Source of the DNA: JADGRF01 sp035274465 | GTDB lineage: Bacteria; Myxococcota_A; Polyangia; Polyangiales; JAFGIB01 | NCBI GenBank assembly: GCA_035274465.1 | Contig: DATEOF010000229.1 | Coordinates: 1 to 64,000 of the forward strand | Length of the DNA: 64,000 nt | Direction of reading: 5' to 3' | In this document: one piece after another, positions 45,019 through 55,100 of the stretch | Position numbering within the stretch: position 1 is the first letter of the stretch | Layout: every line of letters starts with the position of its first letter | The notes under the pieces: model-generated | Told to the model about the DNA's origin: nothing | Databases searched by the model: none | What the model saw: only the letters and a program-made list of their open reading frames with translations | Made by a program: the position numbers and the translations under genes

Positions 45019-45312
45019 TCACTCGGCCTGCTTGGTCGCCTTGGCGAGATCTTGCTGCAAGCGCGCGAGGTTCTCGTCCGCGCCGCGTTGCAGCCGTACG
45101 AGGCGGAACACGTACGCGAACACAGCCAGCCAGATCAGCCCATATGCAGCCACCACCAGCGGTCCACCGGGCACGTCTTCTTTGACTGCGCCCGAGACCG
45201 CCTCGAAGCTGGTCGCGCGATCGCCGGAAGGCGCCGCGTCCTCTGCCAGGGCGAGCCCCGAGCACCCGAGTAGGACCACGCACAAACAGAGCTGTCGCCA
45301 GAAGCGCATCAT
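45019..45312 (-). CDS. CcmD-like cytochrome c biogenesis membrane protein
   Basis: A 97-residue protein. A signal peptide (MMRFWRQLCLCVVLLGCSGLA) precedes a polar periplasmic stretch and a single helix (VVAAYGLIWLAVFAYVFRLV), then a short cytoplasmic coiled-coil tail (LARLQQDLAKATKQ). CcmD stabilises the CcmABC haem-handling complex; the helix and tail match that family, while the extra N-terminal signal and periplasmic part are longer than in the proteobacterial type. ATG 45312 shares its A with the ccmC stop (TGATG), so translation is coupled to ccmC. Confidence 0.7.
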   Translation of the reverse strand: MMRFWRQLCLCVVLLGCSGLALAEDAAPSGDRATSFEAVSGAVKEDVPGGPLVVAAYGLIWLAVFAYVFRLVRLQRGADENLARLQQDLAKATKQAE

Positions 45313-46028
45313 CAAACCTCCTCCAATAAACCCGCTTCGGCGGCCTGCGACTCGAGCGCGTGCAGCCGCTGTTGCAAACGCTCGGCGCGCGCTCGTTGCC
45401 AGATCAACACGGAAGCCAACAGCGTGAACAACACGAAGCTGAGGATCAGCGGCGGGTACATGTCGGGGTGCAGACCTCCGCCCTTGCCGGTGATCACGGT
45501 CGGGTGCGTGCCGCGCCAGCGCTGCACGCTGTAGTGAATGATCGGTAGATCCAACAGCCCGAAGATCGCCAGGCCAGCGGCGAAGCGCTTCTCGACCTCG
45601 CCCGCCGCGCCGAACGAGCGCAGCACCACGTACGCGAAGTAGATCATGCCTGCCAGCAGCGTGGTCGTCAGCCGCGGATCCCAGGTCCAGAACGTGCCCC
45701 AGGCCTTGCGGGCCCAGAGCGGCCCGGTGACCAGCACGATCACGGTGAACAGCGAGCCCACCTCGGCCGCGGCCACCGCCACGGCATCCCAGCGATCGTC
45801 GCGCTTGGCCAGGTAGATCGCGCTCGCGACCGCGCAGACCGTGAAGCCCAGGTACATGCAGTACGCGCTCGGCACGTGGAAATAGAACATCTTCTGGACG
45901 ATGCCCATCTGACGCTCGACCGGCGCCACGATGAAGATCGAGTACAGCGTGATCAGCATCAGCCCGGCGGTGACGGCGATCAGGATCTGCAGGGCCAGCG
46001 AGGAGCGGGTGGTGCGGGAGCTGTCCAT
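45312..46028 (-). CDS. ccmC: Haem exporter/chaperone CcmC
   Basis: A 238-residue membrane protein with six helices and the tryptophan-rich haem-handling motif WGTFWTWDPRLT. The conserved periplasmic histidines are present in FYFHVPSAY and LPIIHYSVQRWRG. CcmC loads haem onto CcmE in system I cytochrome c maturation. The operon continues into a CcmD-like gene and a small ORF; ccmA, ccmB, ccmE and ccmF are not in the window and must lie elsewhere. ATG 46028. The C-terminal tail has a coiled-coil-like ERLQQRLHALESQ extension. Confidence 0.94.
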   Translation of the reverse strand: MDSSRTTRSSLALQILIAVTAGLMLITLYSIFIVAPVERQMGIVQKMFYFHVPSAYCMYLGFTVCAVASAIYLAKRDDRWDAVAVAAAEVGSLFTVIVLVTGPLWARKAWGTFWTWDPRLTTTLLAGMIYFAYVVLRSFGAAGEVEKRFAAGLAIFGLLDLPIIHYSVQRWRGTHPTVITGKGGGLHPDMYPPLILSFVLFTLLASVLIWQRARAERLQQRLHALESQAAEAGLLEEV

Positions 46029-46120
46029 GAGGCCTCCGGGAAACTCGGCGTACTTTCATACCCTTCAATCTCATCCCCCCGCAACGTCCCGGCATGACAG
46101 GGCTACACTGCCGGTGGCCG

Positions 46121-47293
46121 ATGTTGTTCCAGCCCACACTCCAAGAAGCCTGGTTCCAGCACGTGGAGCGCGTGGCGCGCCGCACGCTGGGCGTCTACGA
46201 CCTGCGGGGCGCTCGCCTGGCCGAGGCGATCGCGCGCGTCAGCCAGCTGTATACGCGCGAGCGCGCGCAGCTCTCGGAACTCACTGGCGACGACGAGGCG
46301 CTGTGTGCCCGGCTGAAATTCTTCCTGTCGCGCGACCTGCTCAAGGTCCACGGCCCCGTGGCCGAGCTGGCGAGCGTCTCGGCCCTGCCTCCGCGGACAC
46401 GCCTGCGCGTGCTGGATCTGGGTGCAGGCCTGGGCGCCACGAGCCTGGGGCTCGCGCGCAGCCTGCGCACACTCGGGCGCGCCGAGCGGCTCGAGCTCAC
46501 GGCCGTCGACGTCGACCCGGATGCGCTCGAGATCATGACCGAGCTCTGCACGAACCTGGAAAGTCTGCCAGGGGTGCCGATCGAGCTGACCACCCGCGTG
46601 CACGACCTGAGCCGCGGCTGGCCCGCGGTCCAGGGGCGCTTCGACGTGATCCTCCTGGGTCTCGTGCTCAACGAGCTGCCGGGCGAAGGACTGGCCGAGC
46701 AGCTGATCCGGCTCAGCTCACTCCTGGCCGACGACGGCGTGCTGCTGGTGATCGAGCCCGCGCTGCGCGAGACCAGCCGCGTGCTGCACGCCGTGCGCGA
46801 CCAGCTGGCCGCGCGCCAGGCATCGCCCTACGTGTTCGCGCCCTGCCTGCGGCGTAGCCTGCCCTGCCCGATGCTGGCGCGCGAGCGCGACTACTGTCAC
46901 GAGCGCGTGCCCTGCGCGCTACCGGAGAGCCTGGCCGCTCCCGCCCGCGCGGCCGGCTTGCGCGACAGCGACCTCACGTACAGCTACCTCACGCTGCACC
47001 GCGCGGAGCGCTCGCTGCACGAGCTGGCAAATGCTGCCACGCTGCTGCGCGCGGTCAGTGGCTCGCTGCCGAGCAAGGGCAAGCTCGAGCTCTGGTTGTG
47101 CGGTTCGAGCGCAGCGCCGCGCGCCATGCGGCTGGATCGCCACGCGAGCGCGGAGAATGCGGCATTCGAACAGGCGCAGCGCGGCAGCGTGCTCGCGCTC
47201 GAGCCACTGCAGGTCAATGAAGATGGCTCGCGCACGCGCATCGCTGCTGACACGCGGGCCACGCTCGTGCAGAGCTGGGTTGCGGAGCGCTGA
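46121..47293 (+). CDS. Rsm22-like ribosomal small-subunit methyltransferase family protein
   Basis: A 390-residue SAM-dependent methyltransferase-like protein. The SAM-binding motif VLDLGAGLGATSLGLA is near residue 98, followed by an acidic ELTAVDVDPDAL strand and LLGLVLNEL, which fit the Rsm22/Mrm-associated family. Four Cys near the middle (PCLRRSLPCPM, DYCHERVPC) match the Cys cluster of that family, which may bind a metal or Fe-S cluster. ATG 46121 is preferred because TACACT just upstream looks like a -10 element; ATG 46094 is an alternative. The ArsA-like gene follows 26 bp downstream. Confidence 0.8.
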   Translation: MLFQPTLQEAWFQHVERVARRTLGVYDLRGARLAEAIARVSQLYTRERAQLSELTGDDEALCARLKFFLSRDLLKVHGPVAELASVSALPPRTRLRVLDLGAGLGATSLGLARSLRTLGRAERLELTAVDVDPDALEIMTELCTNLESLPGVPIELTTRVHDLSRGWPAVQGRFDVILLGLVLNELPGEGLAEQLIRLSSLLADDGVLLVIEPALRETSRVLHAVRDQLAARQASPYVFAPCLRRSLPCPMLARERDYCHERVPCALPESLAAPARAAGLRDSDLTYSYLTLHRAERSLHELANAATLLRAVSGSLPSKGKLELWLCGSSAAPRAMRLDRHASAENAAFEQAQRGSVLALEPLQVNEDGSRTRIAADTRATLVQSWVAER

Positions 47294-47319
47294 AAACATC
47301 CCCACTATCCAGGGGTCCG

Positions 47320-48267
47320 ATGCGCAGCCCGTTCGATCTCAAGTTCGTATTCGTAGTCGGCAAGGGCGGAGTCGGGAAATCATCGGTCAGCGCTGCACTG
47401 GCGCTGGCCGCCGCCAAGCGCGGCAAGCGCGTACTGGTGGCGATGACGAACGCAAAGGAGCGTCTGAGCTACCTGCTCGAGACGCCGCCGATCGGCCATC
47501 AAATCCAGCGCATCCTGCCCAACCTCGAGCTCGACGCGGTCAACATGGAGCCCGGCGCCGCACTCGAGGAGTACGGCATGCTGATCCTCAAGGTGCGCGC
47601 GCTGTACAAGGTGATCTTCGAGAATCGCTTCGTCGCCGCGTTCCTGCGCGGCACACCCGGCCTCGACGCCTGGGCGATGCTCGGCAAGGCGCAGTACCAC
47701 GCACTCGAGAAGGACCAGTATGGCCGCGACCGCTACGATCTGGTGATCGTCGATGCGCCCGCGACCGGCCACGGCCTGGATCTGCTGCGAGTGCCCAAGG
47801 TCATCATCGACGTCGCACCACCGGGCCTGTTGCGCCGCGAAGCCGAGCGCGCCTACGAGCTCTTCCGCGATCGCGAACGTGCCGGCGTGTTGTTGGTCAC
47901 GCTCCCCGAGGAGATGCCCACCACCGAGACCATCGAGCTCTACGACGCCGTCCGCGGCGAGCTCGAGCTGCCGGTGTGTGGGCTGGTCGTGAATCAAACC
48001 CAGCCCGTGCTCTTCGACGAGTCCGAGCGACCCATCCTCGACGCCCTCGCAGACGAGCTGGCGGCAGGCAGCACGCTACAGACGGTCGCCCGCGCCAGCC
48101 GCGCGCGCGCCGAGCGCGAACGCGTGCAGGAGGCAGCGCGGAGGCGCCTGGAGAAGCACATCCAGGCACCCAAGGTGCACCTGCCTCTGGTGCTGGTGGA
48201 CGACTTTCGGCGCCGCGAGATCGACACGCTCGGCGAAGCCCTGCATGCGGGCTTCGGCGCGCGCTGA
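47320..48267 (+). CDS. ArsA/GET3-family ATPase
   Basis: A 315-residue P-loop ATPase with deviant Walker A GKGGVGKSS (residues 14-22), switch-I-like NAKERL and switch II DLVIVDAPATGHGLDLLRVP. It is a single-domain ArsA/GET3-like protein; the arsenite-binding cysteines of true ArsA are absent (only one Cys is seen), so arsenic efflux is unlikely. Myxococcota often carry paired ArsA-like proteins of unknown role. AGGGG lies four bases before ATG 47320. It follows the methyltransferase gene and precedes two kinase genes on the same strand. Confidence 0.88.
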   Translation: MRSPFDLKFVFVVGKGGVGKSSVSAALALAAAKRGKRVLVAMTNAKERLSYLLETPPIGHQIQRILPNLELDAVNMEPGAALEEYGMLILKVRALYKVIFENRFVAAFLRGTPGLDAWAMLGKAQYHALEKDQYGRDRYDLVIVDAPATGHGLDLLRVPKVIIDVAPPGLLRREAERAYELFRDRERAGVLLVTLPEEMPTTETIELYDAVRGELELPVCGLVVNQTQPVLFDESERPILDALADELAAGSTLQTVARASRARAERERVQEAARRRLEKHIQAPKVHLPLVLVDDFRRREIDTLGEALHAGFGAR

Positions 48268-48350
48268 CTACATCATTGCGGCCACGAGCCTCTCAGCCTT
48301 AGGCTGAATTCAGCCGATCCACGCTGCATCGAGGTTCGAGCGCGCTGAAG

Positions 48351-51300
48351 ATGGGGGACGAGACCACAACCGCTCCGGCGAGCCCACCTGGCTCAGGCGA
48401 AGATGGCTCGCGCTATGAACTGCTGCGGCCACTCGGCACCGGGGGCGCAGGCGCCGTGTACCTCGCACGCGATCGCGAGACCGGCGAGCAGTTCGCGCTG
48501 AAGAAGCTGTTTCGCATGGACGCCAAGAGCGTGCTGCGACTCAAGCGCGAGTTCAGGTCGCTGGCCGACATCAATCACCCGAACATCGTGAAGCTCTATG
48601 AGCTGGGCCGGGCGAGCGACGCCTGGTTCCTGACCATGGAGTACCTCGACGGCTGTGAGCTCGAGAGCTACGTGCGCGGCGCAGAAGGTGCGCCTGCCAA
48701 TCAGAACGCCGAGCTGCCGCACGAGCGCGTGCTGTCGGCGTTTCACCAGCTGGCGTGCGGCGTCCATGCGCTGCACGGCGCCGGCATGCTGCATCGCGAC
48801 CTGAAGCCCAGCAACGTGATGATCGAGAAGGGCCGCGTGGTGGTGCTCGACTTCGGCCTGGTTCGCGAGCTGGATCGCTCGGCGGCCAAGGTCACCGAAG
48901 AGGGTTCGGTCGCCGGCACGCCCGCGTACATGGCGCCGGAGCAGGCACTGGGCAGGCCGCTGACGGCGGCATGCGATTGGTACGCGTTCGGCGTAATGCT
49001 GTATCAGGCGCTCAGCGGCGAGCTACCCTTCGACGGCAGCTCGTTCGAGATCCTGCGCAACAAGCTGGCCGCCGATCCCCCGCCGCTCGAACAACTGGTG
49101 GCCGATGTACCGGCGAACGTCAGCGCGCTGTGCATGGGCCTCTTGCGGCGCGAGGAAAACGAGAGGCCGGGCGGCGACCAGGTGCTGTCGGTGTTGGATG
49201 CCGCGCGCGTGAAGGCGAAGCCGCAGGCACAGCCAGTGCCGCCGACGGTGGACACGACGCAGTACACCGAGACGCAGACCGGTACGCGCCTGCCACCGCT
49301 GTTCGGCCGCGAAGACGAACTGGCGGCGCTGTGGAGCGCGCTCAGCAGCACCGAGGATGGCAGCGTGGTGTTCGCGCACGTGCGCGGCGCGTCCGGCGCG
49401 GGCAAGTCGGCGCTGATCGAGCACTTCCTGGACGAGATCGAGCACCCGAGCGGCACGCAAGCCGACGCGCTGACGCTGCGCAGTCGCTGCTATGAGCGCG
49501 AAGCCATGCCGTTCAAGGCGCTCGACGGCGTGATCGACGCCCTGGTCAATCACATGTCGCAGCTCGATGACCTGCACACCGGCCACCTGCTGCCGGCCGA
49601 GGTCGGCGCGCTGGCGCAGCTGTTCCCGGTACTCGGCCGCTTGAAGGCCGTGCAACGCCTGGTGGGGTTGAGCAAGCCACGCGGAGACGCGGTGCAGCTA
49701 CGCCAGCGCGCCGAATTGGCGCTGCGCGATCTGTTCGGACGGCTTGCCACGCATCAACCGCTGGTGATCTGGATCGACGATCTGCAGTGGGGCGATCTGG
49801 ACAGCGCCGCGATCCTGAAGGACTGGCTCGAGGATCCACCGAGCGCCCCGATCCTGTTCGTGCTCAGCTACCGCGCGGCAGAGGTCGCGACCAGCACGTG
49901 TTTGCGGCAGTTGCTCGAAGGCGGCAGCGAGGCCCCGGCCAAGCGCGCCAAGGAACGCACCGTGGACGTGGCGCCGCTGGCAGCTGCAGATATCGACGCG
50001 CTGTGCGCGCAGCGCCTGGGCGTGCACGCCCAGAGCCATCCCGAGCTGCTCGCGCACATCGTCCGCGAGTCGCAGGGCAGCCCGTTCTTGGCAATCCAGC
50101 TGACCTCGCTGGCTCAGGCCAAGCTCGCGCGCGGCGAGGCGGACGTGCGAGACGTCTCGGTGGACGTGCTGGTGGCGCAGACCAGCGCGCTCTTGCCTGC
50201 CGGCGCGCAGAAGATCCTGCAGGTGCTGGCTGTCGCCGGTCGGCCCATGCAGCCCCGGCTGGTATTGCGCGCAGCAGGCGTCGCGCAGGAAGGCCGTGCG
50301 TTGGTGCACGGGCTGCGCGGCCTGAACCTGGTGCGCACGCGCGACGTGGGCGGCGAGCGGCTGCTCGAGGTCTATCACGATCGCATCCGCGAGCGCGTGC
50401 ACGGCGCGCTGGGTGCCGAGGACCGGCGCGCGGTGAACAGCGCGTTGCTCTCGACGCTGGAGTACAGCGGCCAGGGGGATCCGGATTGGTTGTACAGCCT
50501 GGCGCTGGGCGCGGAACAGCCGGAGCTCGCGCTGCGGCACGGGCTGGTGGCGGCAGAGCGCGCGAACGTCACGCTCGCGTTCGCGCGGGCCGTCGAGCTG
50601 TACCAGGCGTGCCTGCAGCTGATGGCTGCGGATTCTCCGGAGATCGGCGAGCTCTGGGTAAGGCTGGCGGATGCACTGGCACGCCTCGGGCGAGGCAACA
50701 ACGCCGCAGACGCCTACCTGGAAGCCTCCAAGCGGGCGACGGGCGAACCTGCGGCGCAGTGGATGCGCGAGGCGATGTCGCACCTGCTTCGTTCGGGGCG
50801 CTTCGACGAGGGCGAGGTCCTGCTGCGCAAGGTGCTCGCGACGTTGCAGCTGGAGGTGCCGGAGAGCGACGGCGGGCTGATCGCAGCCATCGTCTGGGAG
50901 CGCGCGCGGCTGAAGTTGCGCGGCCTGGGCTACCGCAAGCGCGAGGAGGCCGAGGTCGCGCGCGAGACGCTGCTGCGCATCGATCTGTGCGACACGATCG
51001 CGAGCGAGATCCAGAGCTTCGATGCCGTACGCGCGGCGCTGTTCCAGTCACGCAGCTTGCGCCTGTCGCTCGAGGCCGGTGAGCCCAAGCGCGTGGTGCG
51101 TGCACTGACCCGCGCCGCGACGACGCTGGCGCAAACGGAGGGCTCGCGCAGTCAGAAGGAAGTGCTGGGGCTGCTCGATCGGGCCGAGGCCCTCGCACGC
51201 GAGATCAACTCGGAGTGGGACTACGCGCTGACCCGTGGCAACCGCGCGGTGGCGGCGTTCATGTTCGGCGCGCACGAGAACGTGCTCGAGCCCAGCTACG

Positions 51301-52139
51301 AGGCAGAGCGCGTGCTGCTCGCCAACTCCGAGGGCCACGTACACGACACCTATTACGCGCGCTTCGCGTTCGCGAGCATCCGTCTCGGCGCGATGCTCTC
51401 GCTCGGCCTGCACGAGCGTTTCCTCAGCGAGTTTCATGCGGTGCTCCAGGAAGCACGCAACACCGAGAACGTCCACGCGCAGCTACTCCTCGTGCTGAAC
51501 CACACGCTGGCCGAGGAGATGGCGGGGCACCCGCGGCAGTCGCTGCCAAGGCTGGAGCAGCAGCGTACGCAACTCCCGAAGGGGGCCTTCGGTCCGCTGC
51601 ACGCGCTGCTCATGCAAGCCGTGATGCGCGTGGCGTGCACCACGCACGAGTACGGCTGGGCGAGCGAGCTGATAAAGGACGACTGGGAACGCTTCCTTGC
51701 GGCGCCCGTTCGCCGCAGCGTGCTGATGCGTGCCTTCAGCCATACCATGCACAGCCGCTACGTCATGAACCAATGGACGGTGGAGGGGCGCGCAGGCGAT
51801 CTGGGTGCAGCCGTGCGCGAGGATCTGTCCGTGCTCGCCAAGTCGCCGCTGCCCTGGTGTGCGCTGGTCGTCCAGCGCACCGAAGCGCGCTTGGCCTACC
51901 GGCGCGGCGACAAACCCAAGGCGATCGCGTTATTGCGCGCCAACCTGAACAACGATCGCGGCGGCGGACACATGGAAATCAGCGCCTACGATCGCTACGC
52001 GCTCGGCCTGCTCGTCGGCGGCACGGACGGCGAAGCGCTGTGCGCCGGCGCACGAGCCGATTTGCAAAAGCAGGTGCCGGTCGAACCCGAAGTCGCGCTG
52101 CGCTGGCACTACCCCGAGCTCCTCCCAGCGGTGAAATGA
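48351..52139 (+). CDS. Giant Ser/Thr protein kinase with AAA ATPase and TPR region (kinase 2)
   Basis: A 1262-residue protein. Residues 22-285 are a Hanks-type kinase: GTGGAGAVYLA, Lys51, HRDLKPSN (Asp150), DFGLV (Asp167) and APEQ. A Thr/Pro linker leads to an AAA/STAND ATPase with intact Walker A GASGAGKS (346-353) and Walker B LVIWIDDLQWGD. The rest, about 700 residues, is helical repeat-like. The layout matches PknK/MalT-like signalling kinases. Unlike kinases 1 and 3 it keeps the P-loop Lys. ATG 48351. Its stop overlaps the start of kinase 3 (ATGA), so the two are translated together. The signal is unknown. Confidence 0.93.
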   Translation: MGDETTTAPASPPGSGEDGSRYELLRPLGTGGAGAVYLARDRETGEQFALKKLFRMDAKSVLRLKREFRSLADINHPNIVKLYELGRASDAWFLTMEYLDGCELESYVRGAEGAPANQNAELPHERVLSAFHQLACGVHALHGAGMLHRDLKPSNVMIEKGRVVVLDFGLVRELDRSAAKVTEEGSVAGTPAYMAPEQALGRPLTAACDWYAFGVMLYQALSGELPFDGSSFEILRNKLAADPPPLEQLVADVPANVSALCMGLLRREENERPGGDQVLSVLDAARVKAKPQAQPVPPTVDTTQYTETQTGTRLPPLFGREDELAALWSALSSTEDGSVVFAHVRGASGAGKSALIEHFLDEIEHPSGTQADALTLRSRCYEREAMPFKALDGVIDALVNHMSQLDDLHTGHLLPAEVGALAQLFPVLGRLKAVQRLVGLSKPRGDAVQLRQRAELALRDLFGRLATHQPLVIWIDDLQWGDLDSAAILKDWLEDPPSAPILFVLSYRAAEVATSTCLRQLLEGGSEAPAKRAKERTVDVAPLAAADIDALCAQRLGVHAQSHPELLAHIVRESQGSPFLAIQLTSLAQAKLARGEADVRDVSVDVLVAQTSALLPAGAQKILQVLAVAGRPMQPRLVLRAAGVAQEGRALVHGLRGLNLVRTRDVGGERLLEVYHDRIRERVHGALGAEDRRAVNSALLSTLEYSGQGDPDWLYSLALGAEQPELALRHGLVAAERANVTLAFARAVELYQACLQLMAADSPEIGELWVRLADALARLGRGNNAADAYLEASKRATGEPAAQWMREAMSHLLRSGRFDEGEVLLRKVLATLQLEVPESDGGLIAAIVWERARLKLRGLGYRKREEAEVARETLLRIDLCDTIASEIQSFDAVRAALFQSRSLRLSLEAGEPKRVVRALTRAATTLAQTEGSRSQKEVLGLLDRAEALAREINSEWDYALTRGNRAVAAFMFGAHENVLEPSYEAERVLLANSEGHVHDTYYARFAFASIRLGAMLSLGLHERFLSEFHAVLQEARNTENVHAQLLLVLNHTLAEEMAGHPRQSLPRLEQQRTQLPKGAFGPLHALLMQAVMRVACTTHEYGWASELIKDDWERFLAAPVRRSVLMRAFSHTMHSRYVMNQWTVEGRAGDLGAAVREDLSVLAKSPLPWCALVVQRTEARLAYRRGDKPKAIALLRANLNNDRGGGHMEISAYDRYALGLLVGGTDGEALCAGARADLQKQVPVEPEVALRWHYPELLPAVK

Positions 52140-55100
52140 ACCGCGCGCGCACAGGGCGCGGGGCGACCAACTTCGCGGCGCAGCCGCCAGCGGCGGGCGG
52201 GCGCATCGGCGAACGCTACCAGGTGATCGAGCAGCTGGGGCGCGGGGGCAGCGCGGTCGTGTACCGGGTGCGCGATCAGAGCAGCCCGCGCGAGCTGGCG
52301 CTCAAGCAGCTGCTGCCCGAGGCCGCGAACAACCGCGAGCAGAGCGCGCTGTTCGAACGCGAGTTTCATACCCTGGCCCAGCTCTCGCACCCGAGCGTGA
52401 TCGAGGTCTACGACTTCGGCGTGGACCGCGGCGGGCCCTTCTACACGATGGAGCTTCTCGACGGCGGCGACCTGAACACGCGCGGGCCGCTGGACGTGCG
52501 CACGTGCTGCGGACTGATCAGCCAGGTGTGCTCGTCGCTCTCGCTCTTGCACGCGCGCCGGCTCGTGCACCGCGACGTCACCGCGCGCAACGTGCGTTGC
52601 ACCCAGGACGGCCGCGCCAAGTTGATCGACTTCGGCGCGGTGGCGGCGTTCGGGCCCTGCCGGCACAGCGTGGGGACGCCGGCCTTCACGGCGCCGGAAG
52701 TCGTCTACCGGCTGTCACTCGACGCGCGCACCGATCTGTTCTCGCTGGGCGTCACGCTCTACTTCGCACTGACGCGGCGCTTGCCGTTCAACGCGCGCAG
52801 CTTCGCAGACTTGCACGAGGCCTGGCGCGACGAGCCGAGCCCGCCCAGCGCGCACGCGCGCGACGTGCCTGCCGCGCTGGATACGCTGGTGCTCGAGCTA
52901 CTGCACGTCGACCCGACGCGCCGGCCGCGCAGCGCGAGCGAGGTCATGCACCGTCTGGCTGCCATCGCCGGTCTGCCCGCGATCGAGGCCGAGCTCTCGC
53001 ACTATCTCGGCACGCCGGCGCTGGTCGGGCGCGACGTCGAGCAGCGCCGCTTCCGGCAGCGCCTGCGCGCCGCAGTCCACGGGCAAGGCAGCGCGCTGTG
53101 GATCGAGAGCGCGCCCGGCGTGGGCCGCTCACGGCTGCTGGACGCCTGCGTCCTGGACGCCAAGACGCAGGGCGCGACCGTGTTGCACGTCGGCGGCAGT
53201 GCGATCGCACCCGCGCCGTTCGAGACCGCGCACCGCCTGGTCGAGCAGCTGCTCGAGGTGTTGCCGCAAGCGGCGCTGGAGAGCGCAACCGATGCCGGCG
53301 CGCTCGAGTGCCTGTTCAGCCCCGGAGAGTCGCCCCAATTGCTGCCGCTTCAGGCACTGCGCGCCGATCGCCGGACGTTACAGGCCGTCATGCGCGGTTG
53401 GCTGACGGCGATGTACGAGCGCCAACCGTTGATGATCGCGGTCGACGACGCGCAGCGCGCGGACGAAGCATCACTCGCCCTGCTCTCCGCGCTGGCGCAC
53501 GCCGCGGAGCAGAGCCCCGTGATCCTGACCTTGTCGGCCGAGACCCCGCTGCAGTCTGGAGCGGCGGCCGTGCTGAACGTGCTGCGCGGCCAGTGCGTGG
53601 TCATGCCACTGTCGCCACTCACGCACGAGCAGACCCGCGAGCTGCTCGAATCCGTCCTGGGCAACGTGCCGCACCTGACACTCCTGGCCGAGCGCATCCA
53701 CGAGGTCTCGGGCGGCAACCCGCGCGAAGCGATGGCGCTGGCCCAGCACCTGGTGGATCGGCAGCTGATCCGCCACGCAGCGGGCGACTGGATCCTGCCC
53801 GCGCAGCTGACCTTGAACGATCTGCCGGCGGACGCCGAGAGCGCCCTGCGCGCGCGCATCGCGCTGCTGCCTGCGGATGCGCTGGCGCTGGCCCGGGCGC
53901 ATGCGTTGACGCGGGGTGCCGGCCTGAGGCGCGCCGACTACGTGCTGCTCGCGGAGTCCGCAGCTGGCGGCGTCGACGGCGCCTTGGCCGCGCTCGTGCG
54001 GCACGAGCTGCTACGCATGGAACGCGAGGTCTACTCGCTCAGCCACGCCGCGCTGCGCGCGCGTTTGGTCGCAGACCTGACGCCGGTCGAGCACGTGACC
54101 TTGCAGGTGCGCCTGGCCGAGTGGTGCGCCAGGAGCGGCCGGCCGCTGCTCGAGGAAGTCCATCACTGGTTGCAGGCCGGCCACGCGGTGCACGGGCTCG
54201 AACGCCTGCGTCCGTTGCTTCAGCTGGACCACTTCGAGCTGCTGGGGCGATCCGGCATGGACGCCGCCGACGTCGCAGCGACGCTGGCGGCCGCGTTCCA
54301 GGCTGCGCTCGCCGAGAGGCGCCCGCGCCGCGAGATCCACGACATCGCGCAGAAGCTCACGTTGCTCAGCATGGTGGGCGAAGACGAGCTGCACGAACGC
54401 TACGGTCCTGCCTGGCTGGCCCAGCTCGAGCGGGACTCGGGCCTCGCGGACTATCGAGCCGGGGATCCGGCGCAGCCGAGCTCGCAGCGCATGCTGCGCG
54501 CCCTGCAGCGCACGGCGGCACGCTTTAGCAACACCCCGGAGCCCGAGCGGGTCTACGCCCCGGACGAGGCGTTGCGCTGCCTGACGCGTTATGCGACCGG
54601 ATCGGCGGTGATCGCCACGCGCAGGCACGACGCGGCGCTGTCAGCCGCGTTGCCCAAGCTGCTCGAGCCGTTCGCCGACATGTCGCCGCGCCAACACGCG
54701 CTGTGGGAGGTCGCGCAGCTCTCCTACGAAACCACGTTCGGCGCTCGGCCCGAACGTGCGCGCGCCCGTGCCCAGCAGCTGTCGAGCACGCTCGACGAGA
54801 TCCCGGATCTCGAACCGAGCTACCGTGAAAGCATCCGTAGCGCGCTGCAGTACACGGAGGGTGCGCTCGACGTGGTGCTGGGAACCGCGTCGCTCCGGGC
54901 ACGCCTCGCGCACGCGGAGCACGACCTCTCGCAGCAAGTGCTGGCGGGTTATCTGGGCCGGCTGGTCTGCATCTACGCCGGTGACGCCGAAGGCGCCGAG
55001 CGCTGCCGCAAGCAGACCGAAGTGCTGGCGGTTCAAGCCAGCGCGCGCCCGATGTTCGACGCGCCGCTGCGCCTCGAGCTGCCCGCGTACGTGCACGCGG

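Noticed and set aside
51215..52135. Upstream extension of kinase 3
   Set aside because: Would overlap most of the end of kinase 2 out of frame; the ATGA start at 52136 and the kinase N-terminus fit better.
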